Below, piece after piece: positions 44,597 through 56,200 of a stretch of DNA of 64,000 nt. The position numbers and the translations under genes are program-made. This DNA comes from Gyromitra esculenta. Lineage: Eukaryota > Ascomycota > Pezizomycetes > Pezizales > Discinaceae. Below the pieces are notes generated by a model. That model saw nothing but the letters and a program-made list of their open reading frames with translations, did no database searches and had not been told where the DNA came from. Position 1 is the first letter of the stretch. The number at the start of each line of letters is the position of its first letter. The stretch spans positions 1-64,000 of the forward strand of contig JBCAML010000008.1 of the NCBI GenBank assembly GCA_038503075.1, written 5' to 3'.

Positions 44597-46039
44597 ATGT
44601 CGAAAATGTGGGAAATAGACCCGGAGACCCGGAGGAAGGTAGCTAGCACCGACTCCCGCGCCCCCTTTTCCAATCGCTCACCTCTTAGCTCCCGGGATCT
44701 CTTCTGTATGGCTTCATTGACTGACTGGCCCACCGCAGCTTCTCGAGCTCCAGAAACGCGACGGGAACAGCTCGTGTTGCGATTGCGGTGCGCCGGCGCC
44801 GCAGTGGGCGAGTCCGAAGTTCGGCGTATGTGATCTCTCTCTGTGGCGCGAAGCCGGGGAAGGGGGGAAGCTTGCTTGCTTACACTGTGTCGGGGACAGA
44901 TCTTTATATGTCTCACCTGCGCGGGAGTTCACCGGTATGCTTGCGGTCTGGAGTGCTCGATGTGGCGGGAATGCGGTGCTGACCCGGGGGTGCGATTGCA
45001 GCGGTCTCGGAGTCCATATCTCCTTTGTCCGCTCCATCACGATGGACTCGTTCAAGGCGGAGGAAATCCTGCGCATGGACAAAGGCGGGAATAAGAAGTG
45101 CAAGAGCTTCTTCGCCGCAGTTCCAGAGTTCTACGAGAGCATGAGCATTGCTGAGCAGTACGGGAGTCCGTTTGGGGAGGACTATAAAGAGAAGGTGCTA
45201 TTCCCTTTCCCTGTTTCTACCCTCCCTCTGTCTATTCTGCCCCTCCTCTCCCTATATCTGGTGAAGCTGACCAGCTTCCTACATTCTAGTTGACCGCCGA
45301 TGTCGAAGGGCGCGAGTGGGTACGCACTGAACGTGCCAAACCAGCCCCTAAGAGCTCCGCCGCCGCCGCCGCCGCCCGCTCCGTCTCCCCAGCTTCACTA
45401 TCTTCCACTACCAGCAAGGTTCAAAACGAATCCTACTTTGCCCGCCTCGGAAACGCAAACGCTACCCGTCCAGCAGACCTCCCGCCGTCCCAGGGCGGCA
45501 AATACTCCGGCTTCGGATCCACCCCGGCGCCAGACATGGGCGCATCCAGCAATGCCGTGGGAGCGCCCACGCTGGACGACTTCTCTCGGGACCCGGTGGG
45601 CGCGCTCACGAAGGGCTTTGGGTTCTTCACGACGCAGGTGGCGAAGAGCGCCAAGACCGTGAACGAGACCGTGATCCAGCCCACCGCGCAGAAGCTCGTT
45701 GAGGCGGACATCGCGAAGCACGTGGCGGTGGTGGGACAGAAGGTGAGTGACACGGGGAAGTATGGGTTTGAGACTATCAATCGGTTTGTGGACAACGCGG
45801 GGGGACCGGGCTATTCGCGTGTGTCCCAGAACAGCGGTGGTGGTGCGGGCGGGTTGGGCGCAAGGAGGGGTCTCGACGACGACCACGGTGACTTTTGGGA
45901 TAATTTTGGAGAGTCGAGCGGGGAGAGAGAGAAACACAGCGCGCTCGGGACCGGGGCGGTGAAGAAGAGCACGATGACGGGGATGGGAGGCGGACAGGTG
46001 GCGGGCAAGAAGAGCGATGATTGGGACGATAATTGGTAG
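44597..46039 (+). CDS. GCS1: ADP-ribosylation factor GTPase-activating protein
   Basis: Five exons, 44597-44638, 44739-44825, 44900-44934, 45002-45194 and 45290-46039, with introns of 100, 74, 67 and 95 bp, encode 368 residues. The ArfGAP domain (about residues 1-120) has the zinc finger CCDC...ICLTC, followed by AGVHRGLGVHISFVRSITMD with the arginine finger. A low-complexity Ala/Ser stretch follows. An ALPS-like curvature-sensing helix is seen in TKGFGFFTTQVAKSAKTV, and a C-terminal tail ends DDWDDNW, resembling coatomer-binding tryptophan motifs of Gcs1. The protein stimulates GTP hydrolysis by Arf1 in Golgi-ER and post-Golgi traffic. Three introns fall within the GAP domain. Phases agree at all junctions. 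Confidence 0.93.
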
Positions 46040-47221
46040 AATGCCATATTCGAGAGCCAGGCGTATGGAGTAGCGGGAAAAGCCAGAGAGCGGCTTTTTT
46101 TGGATGCCATAAAAAATACAGATAGAGGATGGCTGACGCTGGCGGACAGTCTTTTGTGGTCGCTGTTTCCTTGAACTTACGTCTAATGTTATTCTCGTGC
46201 TCCTTTTCCTTTCTCGCGGCCATTTTGTCTATACGCCTGAGGGCGAACGTGGTGGGTTTGTGTCTGAAAATGTGTATGTGGGTGTATGTGGGTGTATGTG
46301 GGTGTATGTGCAGTTATCTCTGCTTCATGAACGAAGGGTAGAAATGATAACTCTCGCGTTTAATGTGTTGTGCAGTGGTGCTCGTAGCTATGACAAGGAA
46401 GACTGCAGGTGAGCTTGAGCTTGAGAATATGTGTTCTTGGTTATCTCACGTTTGTGCTCTTCGCTGGCTGCAAGAGACATACCATACCATCGAGAGCCTA
46501 GGACAGGAATTGACAATGCCTCCGATCACAATGGATCACTCGACACATTCAGACCCCTTGCGTGCACTAATTTGCCTGAGCCATCGCTGTTTGTTTGAGT
46601 GTGGTATGTCAACTACAATTGAAGATCTATTAAATTCCTGGTAATAAATACTTCACATTTTCTAGTGGCGAGTTGATTTACCAAACAAGATTACAGGAGG
46701 TAGCATAGGTAGAGGACAGGAGCCCAGCGTACCCTGGGCGAGCTTTATACCCAGCGAACCACTGCTATGTCGGCTGGTAGAATTGACGCTGTCCTATTTG
46801 GTGCAACTTCCTTACAGACATGCACTCAATGGCGAAGTAATTCGTAGAAACGCATGGACTCAGCTCCACTACAAGGTAATTCGATGTAAACACCACGGTG
46901 TCAATTCTCATAGCCGCTGTAGGTGGTTTATGCTGTATCGCCATCCGATATGGGAACAGGTCAACGCAGTCAAGCTAACTCCAAATAGTATATGTTGATA
47001 CAGGGAAAAAATACGAAGAGACGAAAACAGAGACTACGATAGAAGGACTATCTGCCAAAAAAAAACTCCGCAGTGAAAAGACCGCCACTATGATTAAGAG
47101 ATTCTATCATCCAGTTATTCATTCTGGCCCTCAAATTTTCTCCCTTCCGCCGGCAAAGCATTCTAATATCCAGCATAAGGACGCTCTTCACCCTGCTCCA
47201 GATCCGTAACATCATCTACTC
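46040..47221. other. Intergenic region between GCS1 and SAP18 (convergent)
   Basis: No supported gene. It carries the 3' flanks of both genes. A perfect 10-bp tandem repeat is listed separately. Confidence 0.4.
46271..46310. repeat. 10-bp tandem repeat (GGTGTATGTG)x4
   Basis: Four consecutive units of GGTGTATGTG, the first with one change. Located in the 3' flank of GCS1. Confidence 0.9.
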
Positions 47222-48030
47222 CTAATCTCTATATCTCCTCCCGCCGCCTCCACTGCCCCTCCTACCGTATCCTCCACCGCCCCCGCCACTACCATTCCCA
47301 CCTCTAGTGCTTCCCGCTTCCCTCCCACCGCTCCCTCCACTACCAGCAGGTACATTGTCTTCGACTCTCTCCCCCCTCCTCCACTCACCCTGCGGCACAC
47401 CAACACCTCCTCTGGCACCCCCTCTCACTCTGAACCCACCAAACCCATTCTCCCTCGGACCGCCCAGCACGCCTCCCCTCCCACCACCAAACCCACCACC
47501 CCCGCCAACCCTGCCCCCGCCAGTTGCGCCAACCCCGCCGTGTCCCTCGGGATACACGGCCACATCGATCCAATCGCCCACCACGAACGCAACCTCCGAC
47601 AGCGTCTTCTTCCCAACGTTATCCAGCGCCGCATCGCCATTCGGGACCACCGCGCCCAGATCCTTCGACGTGTACCGCGCCGCGCCGTACCGCGTATCGG
47701 CAAAGATGAGCCGGAACCCGCACCGCGAGCGCGGCGGACAGATCGCTGGGAGAGCGGCGGACAGGAGCATGGATAGCTCGGTGAGCGTGCAGTCGCGCCA
47801 GGTGTAGATGGTTACGTAGTCGTGGGGCTGGGTGTGAGCGCGGAAATCGTCGAGACTGGGTATGTTAGTGGGGCCGTTTGGCAGAAACGGGAGAGGAGAG
47901 GAGAGGAAGGGAGGAAGAGGTACCGGTGGAATCCGCCTTGTCTGTAGAAGAGCTTCAGCAAGAACGGGGTGGTGGTCTTGCGGTCGACCTTGACGGGGGC
48001 CACTGTGGTGATGGCGTCGGCCGCGGACAT
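47222..48030 (-). CDS. SAP18: SAP18 (Sin3-associated polypeptide p18) with Gly-rich tail
   Basis: Two exons, 47924-48030 and 47222-47855, with a 68-bp intron (phase 2), encode 246 residues. Residues 8-140 contain the SAP18 domain: KVDRKTTTPFLLKLFYRQGG at the start, then HRLDDFRAHTQPHDYVTIYTW, TELSMLLSAALP, CGFRLIFADTRYG and a closing DWIDVAVYP. The family is a ubiquitin-like-fold subunit of the Sin3 histone deacetylase complex and of the ASAP/exon-junction complex. From residue 145 on there is a long Gly/Arg-rich tail with RGG-type boxes, common in fungal SAP18 and suggestive of RNA binding. The start chosen is the first Met of the frame that leads directly into the domain. Confidence 0.92.
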
Positions 48031-48556
48031 TGGAGCAGCTTGAGGATGATTTCTGGTGGAGGAGGTGGAGGTGGTGGAGGAGCAGACTGGTGATGATGGT
48101 GGACTGGCGATGTGGAGACTTTGCCAATGGTGTTGAGGTTTCGCGACGAGGTTGGAAACGCGACGGTGGGCATCTTATCTTATCTGATCAACCAGCCCAG
48201 AGATGCCAGCTATGCTGCACCGTCGAGATATCTCGGTTTCTCTATTCTACAGTAAATGCACTTTCATCGTGGCAATATCACAGGTATGGGGTCTCAAGGG
48301 GAACAGAGTGCTCAAGTTCTCTGGCTGAGCGGTCTCCTCGCTTTCGTTCTCGTTAATCTGCAATAAAAAAAAAGACAACATGATATTTTGTACAGTATCC
48401 AGACTGATCCTACAAGTCCCTGGCACAGCTCCACTCCGCCTATTAACCCCTTCGATTCCCATGTCCCCTAGATATATCATGTATCCATTCCCACGCCGAC
48501 TCCCGTCCGCATTACCATTCCTGAAAAAACACCCGTCATCCCATCCCCCTGCAGCC
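48031..48556. other. Intergenic region upstream of SAP18
   Basis: Contains the SAP18 leader (a GGT-rich run at about 48050-48090, CCACC in the gene sense) and the 3' flank of EMC6. No further gene is supported. Confidence 0.4.
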
Positions 48557-48952
48557 TTACACCCGTAGCAGCCCGAAAAACAGCGTCCACGTCAAAATAA
48601 AGCCCGCCAAACTACCTCCACTCAGGACTTCAGTCGTCCACACTTCGCTCGCGCTCCTGAAGTACCGTGATGGCTTTCCGCCTGTGGTCAGGAACACGAT
48701 CAACAGGCTGACGAGACACGATCCAACGAGGTAGAATATAAAGCCCCAGTACGACTCAAGGCCGAGGATGCCCGCGGCGACACCGAATATGGAGCACGTT
48801 AGGGAGCGGATGTCGGTGATTGTCTAGACACGAGGGTTAGGGGACAGAGCGAAGGATGGGCTAGGGGAAGAGGCTACCTTGGTGTTGTGGGCGACGTTCT
48901 CGGGGACGACGGGGTTGATGAGGAGCTCACGTTCATCGGCAGCAGAGGTCAT
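48557..48952 (-). CDS. EMC6: ER membrane protein complex subunit 6
   Basis: Two exons, 48878-48952 and 48557-48823, with a 54-bp intron (phase 0), encode 113 residues. A short cytosolic head (MTSAADERELLINPVVPENV) leads into ITDIRSLTCSIFGVAAGILG, followed by YWGFIFYLVGSCLVSLLIVF, then SGGSLAGFILTWTLFFGLLRV. This gives three membrane segments, which is the EMC6 pattern (Rab5-interacting family). EMC6 is a core subunit of the EMC insertase for tail-anchored and multipass membrane proteins. The length is normal, and no lesion is seen. Confidence 0.93.
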
Positions 48953-49830
48953 GGCGAATGTGGCGCTGGATGTGGTGTTGGGCGATGGTTTCTTGAAGGG
49001 CAATTGTTTGGTGGTGTTTGGTGGTGTTGAAGCTTTTCGGAGCTCTCTATCGTGGCAGTTCGTGGGAGAACTGTGCTGTGCGCCAAGCCTTTTTCTTGGC
49101 GCATCCATGCTGGCCCAATCGGGAGTAACTCCCCTTTCAGGCCAGGCGATAGAGACCAAGCATGCATGCAGTTATGCATATATTCGTTCTATGGCTATGG
49201 ATATTTTGTGCCGTATCAGTGCTCTAGAGTTACTAGCCCAACCTGCATAAGCACCCAGTATACTCTATACTACTACTGCAGTTTCACACACAAGTAGTCT
49301 CCTTAGCAGCTTGTGGATTGCAGCCTCGACCTCGAAGTCTTATAGCGCAAAATCTGGTGTCTCGCAGAGATGAGGGAAGGGTTAAGAGTACCTATTGTCT
49401 AGCTTAGGTACTTGCGTTAGGGAGTATCCGATGCAGTAAATGCGTGATACCCACAGTGTGTACACGTAATTGCCTACGACAACGTGGTTATCATTATTAA
49501 TTGTTTATGATTCAATTCGGCACATACAGCCCTTAGGTTAATGTTATACCATGCCAACGTGGTAGAGTGTTTATATGCATCCATATCGCATAGCCCAGCC
49601 GCAAGCATTTATCAATGGTTCCACGGAACACGTGACTGGGTGGGTATATATCTTGCAAGCCTATCTATTAGAGGATCACGAACCAACTCTCGGAAAATAC
49701 CAAAACCCTCTCCAGCAGTGGTGTTACCGTCGTATCACATATACGTGATAATCAACGATTCCCAACGGGCGGGGCCAATCACGCTCCGTCAGCCACCACG
49801 ATGTGCCTATTTGGAGGTATGTATTTACTG
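48953..49830. other. Gene-free stretch upstream of EMC6
   Basis: EMC6 promoter followed by DNA without a supported gene. Confidence 0.35.
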
Positions 49831-50195
49831 GAGACGACCCCCCCAACAATCTATTATCTAGGGATATGCCTCAGTAGACCTAGCCCCGTTGCCCTGTAGG
49901 GGGTCGTATGCCCTGAACGAAGAACCATATCCTATGTACCCAGAGCACTGGGGGCCTTGAACTTTAATAAATAAGCCTGTGAAAAGCTCGCAGTCGGGAC
50001 CTCACAGCGTTCGATCCCGCTACCACTTCACGGTGGCGCCCTACACAATGCTTTGAAGCCCTGATATTGGGTTAGGGTTCTCTCATCCTTGTTCTTGGAG
50101 GGGGGCAGTCAAGATTTACTGGTCAGATCGACTGACCAATCAGCATCGAGACTAATTATTTCCTTGCTCCATAACCCTTCACTTCGTTCAGGGCA
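49831..50195 (+). repeat. Dispersed repeat, copy B
   Basis: Inverted partner of 40341-40695 (see there). Copy B carries an extra segment near 49995-50030 with TTCGATCCCGCTACCA, which is absent from copy A. The copies bracket SPC3, PRP18, GCS1, SAP18 and EMC6. Confidence 0.8.
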
Positions 50196-51103
50196 CTTTT
50201 GACGTGGTTCCTAAAGATATTCAAAGTTTGATAACAAATAGGCGTTGAGAGAGAATCAGACGATGCCTGCCTAGCTATGCCTTAAGGGGTTCTTGGGCGA
50301 AACAGAACTAACCTAACTGAGGATTAACTTCAGTTAAATTGAACTTATGTCTTTTCCCTCAGTACAAAAACACGCGTAGGGTACAGTTCCCCACACGTTG
50401 ATGGGTGGTGATTTATCGAGGACTTCGCGGAAAATTAGTAAGGCGTCGACTGCATATCGCGACTGAGGTTGTTGGAATAGAGTGTTGATCGTGTTTTGGA
50501 GCATGTGCAGTCGCTTGTGATCACTCGGCGAAATCGGGTTCTCTCTTAACTAACGTGACCTTACCAGTGCTTCGAACCTGCCCTCTGCGCGGAATCTACT
50601 TCAATGGCCCCATACACCCCCAACAACAACTGCACAACCCTTCCCAGCCCTCGAATCGCGAGAACTTCCAGAATCCCTACACCCGCGTTCTGGTATCTGG
50701 TTGATCAGGATACCTAGGACCTATGGCCTAACTGACTTCTGTGGATTCTACTCGCCAGTTGGTTTTCTTTTTCCTCATCGGGAACTTTTGCCTTGCGCCA
50801 CGCTAAACATCCTAGCCGAGTCTCGGCAAAAAAGATCGAGAAACGTGAGACTTGGGATTCGGGGTTGTTATTGGCTCCCAGAGTTTTGAGGAAGATTCCA
50901 GCAGTTGGATTGGCCACAGAGCCCTGGTTTCTCGATCCTTTTTTGCCGTATGCTGTATGGCCTAACTGACTTCCGTGGATGCGGTGGATGCTCTACTCGC
51001 TAGTTGCTTTCCCTTTTTTTTCTCATCAGGGACTTCTGTCTTGCACCATGCTAAACGCCCCAACTGAGTCTCGAAATCCCACTAAAATATCAGCTCTACT
51101 CTA
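50196..51103. other. Gene-free stretch with a local duplication
   Basis: No gene supported. Bases about 50725-50850 and 50955-51075 are two diverged copies of one sequence: both contain GGCCTAACTGACTTC followed by TTTTCCTCATC(G/A)GGAACTT-like and GCTAAAC boxes. This indicates a small direct duplication. Confidence 0.4.
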
Positions 51104-51231
51104 GAGCAGTGGAGGGGATCGCAAGGCAGAGGGTGTAACGAGGTTTGACAGGCTTGGCTAACAAATTGATCTCCATTAGGTGGCGAGGTATTGAGTTTGT
51201 GAGTTAAGCCTTGCTATGCCCTCCACCGCTC
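51104..51231. mobile_element. MITE, 128 bp, TA target duplication (same family as 39773-39922)
   Basis: The left terminus is GAGCAGTGGAGGGGATCGC. The right terminus read inverted is GAGCGGTGGAGGGCATAGC. The flanks are TA. The left arm continues GGCAGAGGGT(G)TAACGAGG, as in the other copy. Confidence 0.75.
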
Positions 51232-51535
51232 TAGAGCAGTTTGAGATCGTTTAGGAGTTGATTGGTGTTGAGTGATTGATTTACATAGCCACATGTGCTC
51301 TGGGGCCTTGGCTGCAGCTCGTGGCTTGAATCGCTTTCTGCCACAACCAGCGCCTCATCAACGAACAGGTTGCTAAGACAACGGGGAAATGCTTGGGTTT
51401 AAGGGTATACAGAGAGATCTACTAGGTAGGTGCTCTATGTGCGAATTCTGTCTTTCAATCAGTACCCACTGGATACCTAGTACATTCCCAAATTGTCCGA
51501 GGTAACAAACAATTCCTAGAGCACCAAGATGTGTA

Positions 51536-51735
51536 CAGTTGCGTCCAGCAAGTCCCTGCGGTTTTTGAAGTATCGTGATGCAGAGCCGATGCCAAACCTC
51601 CTCAAAATTATAGAATTTCATTCTATTTATCTTTATTATCATTTAAACAAATTCGCATGTGAGTTCTGCCTATCCATTTCAAGCCTATTGCGTTATGGTA
51701 CTTCAAAAACCGTAGGGTCTTGTTGGACGTGACTG
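51536..51735. mobile_element. MITE, 200 bp, TA target duplication (family of 14122-14354)
   Basis: The left arm is CAGTTGCGTCCAGCAAGTCC and the right arm read inverted is CAGTCACGTCCAACAAGACC; similarity continues for about 45 bp per arm through GGTTTTTGAAGTA. The element is flanked by TA on both sides and has no transposase frame. Confidence 0.8.
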
Positions 51736-51830
51736 TACGAGACAGCAAGGTGCGGCTGTGCTTTTCTGCCGTCTCGACGTAGCCCCGCTCGCTATTTATT
51801 CCCAAGTTTGCGCATGCCCTACCGTATGAA

Positions 51831-51972
51831 CTCGGTCATACCGAAGTGGCCTGGACTGAGACTGCAGAGGATACCCACACTCTGAATGGCTGTGAGTAAG
51901 GATTTGATTACACTAATTAAGGTGTTTATTTTATCAGGCGGTCTCAGTCCAGGCCACTTCGTTATGACCGAG
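51831..51972. repeat. Near-perfect hairpin element, 142 bp
   Basis: CTCGGTCATACCGAAGTGGC at the left matches the reverse complement of the right end with one or two changes, continuing CTGGACTGAGAC. The arms are about 32 bp with an AT-rich centre. No TA duplication is visible at the ends. Confidence 0.75.
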
Positions 51973-52002
51973 ATTGTACGGTATCTATTCTAGATCTGTG
52001 TA

Positions 52003-52135
52003 CTCGGGACAGGCATGAAGAATCCGAAAATGCAGGCAGAAGTTGGCCAATCGACTCGATGATGTGGCTAAGGAGGTCAGATCAAAAAATCTTATCAGCA
52101 AAAGACATGTTCGGATACTTCGTGCCTGCCCCGAG
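52003..52135. mobile_element. MITE, 133 bp, TA target duplication
   Basis: Arms of about 32 bp start CTCGGGACAGGCATGAAG at the left; the right end read inverted is CTCGGGGCAGGCACGAAG. Both ends are flanked by TA. Confidence 0.75.
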
Positions 52136-52255
52136 TATGTATGTACTCTAGGTTACATACTTAAAGCACAAGGTTAAGGATTCGCCAACTTTATCCGATC
52201 TACGGTTCATTGGGCTGCATAGCCACGAGTGAAACACGCCGATTATCTGCCCTTT

Positions 52256-52433
52256 CCCTTGGACTGGTGAGACACACAGATTCTTCGCCTTCCAGAGTTG
52301 GGAGGTATGCGGCGGCTCATTCACCTTGCTTCAGCAACTTTATGGCATTCAAATCATTTCTCTGGTGGCAAAGTGACTTGACCACAATTCAATTCGGAAG
52401 GCGGGGAATCTGCACGTCTTACCAGTCCAAGGG
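52256..52433. repeat. Inverted-repeat element, about 178 bp
   Basis: CCCTTGGACTGGTGAGAC at the left matches CCCTTGGACTGGTAAGAC read inverted from the right, followed by an imperfect match to CAGATTC. The ends were not delimited by a clear duplication. Confidence 0.6.
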
Positions 52434-52633
52434 ATAGAGGTGTGTACTCTTTTATTTGGTGACATGCGCCTATGTTAGTTAGCTGCGTCTCAGTTCAGAA
52501 GACAGGTGGGCCGCATACCATCCAAGGGATAGAACTTAGGTATCCCATAGACTGTTAAAGCTGACCCCCCCTGTCGAGGGAATCACTTCCATTAAGTAGG
52601 TTTCAGTTGCCTCTGAGCTGGACCACAGCTATA

Positions 52634-52998
52634 CTCGTATTCTCGCGACGTTTCCGAACTGGCCTGGGTCCACATGAAGGTGCAGACCAGTAGAGAAGTA
52701 GCGAGCGGTAAAACTCAGTGAGATTTCAGCCAGTCAACGAATAGTGAACAGCAGATACCTGAAATCTAGCCAACCAAGCATCAGTGAAAGCTGTGGTCAC
52801 TTAGGTCTAGGTTTAGATTATAAAAGTTGAGAGTTTTGGACCTCTTCTGAGCCTCAGAACTAGGTATGCAAGTCAAACACACTTTATTTCAACTGAGATT
52901 CACTATTTAGTTGGTTAGAACCTACTTCTCGCTAGTTCTTTACTGGTCTGCCCCCTATGCGGACCTAGGCCAGTTCGGAAACGTCGCGAGAATACGAG
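52634..52998. mobile_element. MITE, 365 bp, long terminal inverted repeats, TA target duplication
   Basis: Arms of about 65 bp start CTCGTATTCTCGCGACGTTT at both ends (right end read inverted), continuing CCGAACTGGCC and, with changes, to AGACCAGTA(G/A)AGAA. TA flanks both ends. No transposase frame is present. Confidence 0.85.
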
Positions 52999-53252
52999 TA
53001 CAGGGGGTTCAGCATTTTTTCAACAGTTTATGGGGTAACAAGCCAATCAATAATGGCGGCCGGTCTTTCTAGACAGTACGAGGAACGATGTCTGCCGCCA
53101 TCAGACTGCCACGATGTCTGTGTGGAGGGTGGGGTCTGATGAGCGCACTGCGCACGCTTTGATATCCTTTCTGATGCAGTACAGCATCGCAAAATGATAT
53201 TGATGAACCTGATGAGATTGAGGGATATGAACTGGACTAGCTCGCGAAGGAC

Positions 53253-56200
53253 TTGACAGACTGTAAGGTATGGGAGGTCATCACTGGACCCGATGCGCCT
53301 AAAAGTAATCCATCTGAGGGTAACGGGGCCCACACATCGCCTACGGAAGGCGCTCCTAATCCAAAAACTGAGGCCATACCACAGGTACATAATCCAGTTA
53401 TGAGCAATGCATCCCCAGGCATCACAAACCAGACGGCACTAGCATTGGTGAAGGCTCGCACTCGCCTAAGCGTGCTGTCAAGTGACTGGAATCTAGATTC
53501 TAGAAAAAAGGTCGTAGTTTTGCAGAATACTATCGAGATGTCAATGAACGAGGTTTTTGCCAACATTATCCTAAATGACGATTTCGGGGATATCGAAAAG
53601 TTTGAATGGACAATACCAGTGAAAGCCAAATTCAACGACAATCCGTCTGCATACGAGCCTACGGAGCCCTTGGAGATCACGCTTACTCTTAGGAGAGGAA
53701 AGGACGAAAATTCTGGCTGGAAAATAGATCTGAATGAATTAGAAGCTATTTTATGTCTCTGGATCTCCTCCCTTGTAAGGGTCAATAGGATACGGGCAAA
53801 GGAAAGCAAACCTCGATTAAAGAATATTCGATTATTAGGACTAGCTACCCAGAAGACAAAGGTGAACTATAGACTATGGATATAACGCGGGACAACACCA
53901 TACGTACCACTTCCGGAGAACGAAAAGGCTAGGTATTTTGGATGGGTTTCTAACAAAGTTAGCGGTGGTGGTAGTTCGGAAGCTATGCCGCCCGACTTTC
54001 TCTGCATCGATTCGAATACAGAGATAGAGTTATTGTGCGCCCAGGAGCTGTATGTTTTATTTCTGTCAAAGTTAGTGGCTGGGATAAAGGAGGTTGGGGG
54101 GTGTACGGCGCGGCGTACCGCCAATTCAAGTGCAGAAATTCCGGTAATGAACAGCAATCTCAACGACGACCATTGGGGAGAATTCCGTCTCAACAATACC
54201 AACTTGGCGTCGCTTGCAAGAATCTATCATGAATGTGGCCTTGGGAGTCTTGAAGAGGCATATTCCTGTATTATTCCAGCATTCAGTGTCGTGGATAAGC
54301 TCGTATATCCACACCAGGCGTACATCGAAGCTCGTAAAGCCTCGAAAAGACTAGAAATGGGAAAATCATGGGAGAAAACCACTGAGATCGATTCCTGGTT
54401 ATATGACGACTCCAAAAAGATGAAGGCTGGCTCGTACGAGGCCACAGCCATCACTGCCGAGATCGGAAAACGCCTCCTAGAGCTGACCCGAATGCTTGTC
54501 GCACGCGAAAAGGACCGTAAAACGGACGAAACCTTCTGGAAGATGTGGGATACAGCGTACTCGCGTTGCAAAGTGTTTGAAGTAACCTCAGAAGACCGCG
54601 CAGCCAGTGCAGTGAATTTGTACAGTACCTATAAAGCGGCGAGGACTTACAAAAAGGACCTTCGTATCTCGGATCTATTCAAGTTTACGTTTAGCACTAT
54701 AAAGGATTTAGACCCCACTAAGTACCGGACGGCGGTGATTGTCGCAGATCTTGTCCGCGCAAGAAGAGATCATTTCCTGCATAACAATGAACTGGAGGAA
54801 TATTTTTCAAACCCAACATATGTAACACGAATGTGTGTACCCAGGGCAGGCGGTATTGAAGATCCTCAGCTCCCGATGGATCTTCAATTGATTAGAGGGC
54901 ATCGAACGCCGCTACAGTTCGCAGCAGAGAGTAGTAAAAAGGAGCTAGTGAAAAAGCTGTTAGGTGTTAGGCCTGACACAGTTAATTCCGAGCCAGCTGA
55001 ATATCTTGGGCGAACACCATTGCAGGCTGCATCGGGGGCTGGCCATATAGGAATTGTTGAGGTGTTGATCGGAGCTGGAGCTAAAGCAAATGCTGCACCA
55101 GCACGTCATTCAGGGCGGACAGCTTTGCAGGCGGCGGCAGAGACAGGTCATCGAGAAATTGTCGAGTTACTCCTAAGGGAAGGCGCCAATATCAATGCCG
55201 AACCAGCATTCTATTCCGGGTTGACAGCGTTACAGGCAGCGGCAGCGGCGGGTTATAAAGAAGTCGCAGAGCTTCTTTTGAAGGCCAATGCCGCTGTTAA
55301 TACACCGCCAGCACCCCATTCTGGACGAACGGCATCGCAGGCTGCGGCGGAGGCAGGCCATCAAGAAATCGTGAAGCTACTCTTAGAAAAAGGTGCCGAT
55401 ATCAATGCGGAACCAGCCTTCTATTGCGGAAGAACAGCCCTTCAGGCGGCGGCAGCGGCAGGTCATCAGGAGATCGTCGAGTTACTCCTAAGGAAAGACG
55501 CCGATATAAATGCTGAACCAGCATTCTATTCCGGGCTGACGGCGTTACAGGCAGCGGCAGCGGCAGGTTACAAAGAAGTCGTGGAGTTTCTTTTGAAGGC
55601 CAATGCTGCTGTGAGTGCACCGCCAACACCTCATTCTGGACGAACGGCATTGCAGGCTGCGGTAGTGGGTAACCATAAAGCTATAGTGACGCTGCTTCTC
55701 GGGGCCAATGCTGATGTGAATGAGGAGCCAGCAAAAGAATTTGGAAAAACGGCGCTGCAAACCGCCGTCGAGAACGATTATGCAGGGATGGTTGTGTTGC
55801 TACTTGCGTCAGAGTTCAATACTGGGGTTGCTCTAGTTACCGCGTCGATGCGGGGACAAAAATTAGTAGTAGAGGCGCTTCTCCGGAATGGTGCAAATCT
55901 GAAGACAAGGGATACAAAAGGAAACACGGCACTTCATCTCGCAGCTGGGCACGGGCATAGGGAGTAGTGGAAGTGCTTGCGAAGAACGGGGCAAATGTCG
56001 AAGCGATGAATTACCGTGGTGACTTAGCACTGAGTCTTGCGGCTAAGCAGGGGCATGAGAAAGCTGTGGGTATTCTCTTGAAGAATGGAGCAGACATCGC
56101 GGCGATGGGCAGCAATAGGTACCCGACGTTGCACTATGCGGTTGAGTCTGGGAATGAGAAAGTGGTGGATCTTCTCTTGGAGAATGGGGCGAATATTGAG

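Noticed and set aside
46129..46412. Small proteins downstream of GCS1
   Set aside because: The frames cross the 10-bp tandem repeat and the 3' flank; there is no start context, domain or signal peptide that would support them.
49990..50050. tRNA 3' end or retroelement primer-binding site inside the dispersed repeat
   Set aside because: TTCGATCCCGCTACCA resembles a tRNA end, but the stem does not pair properly and the other copy lacks it.
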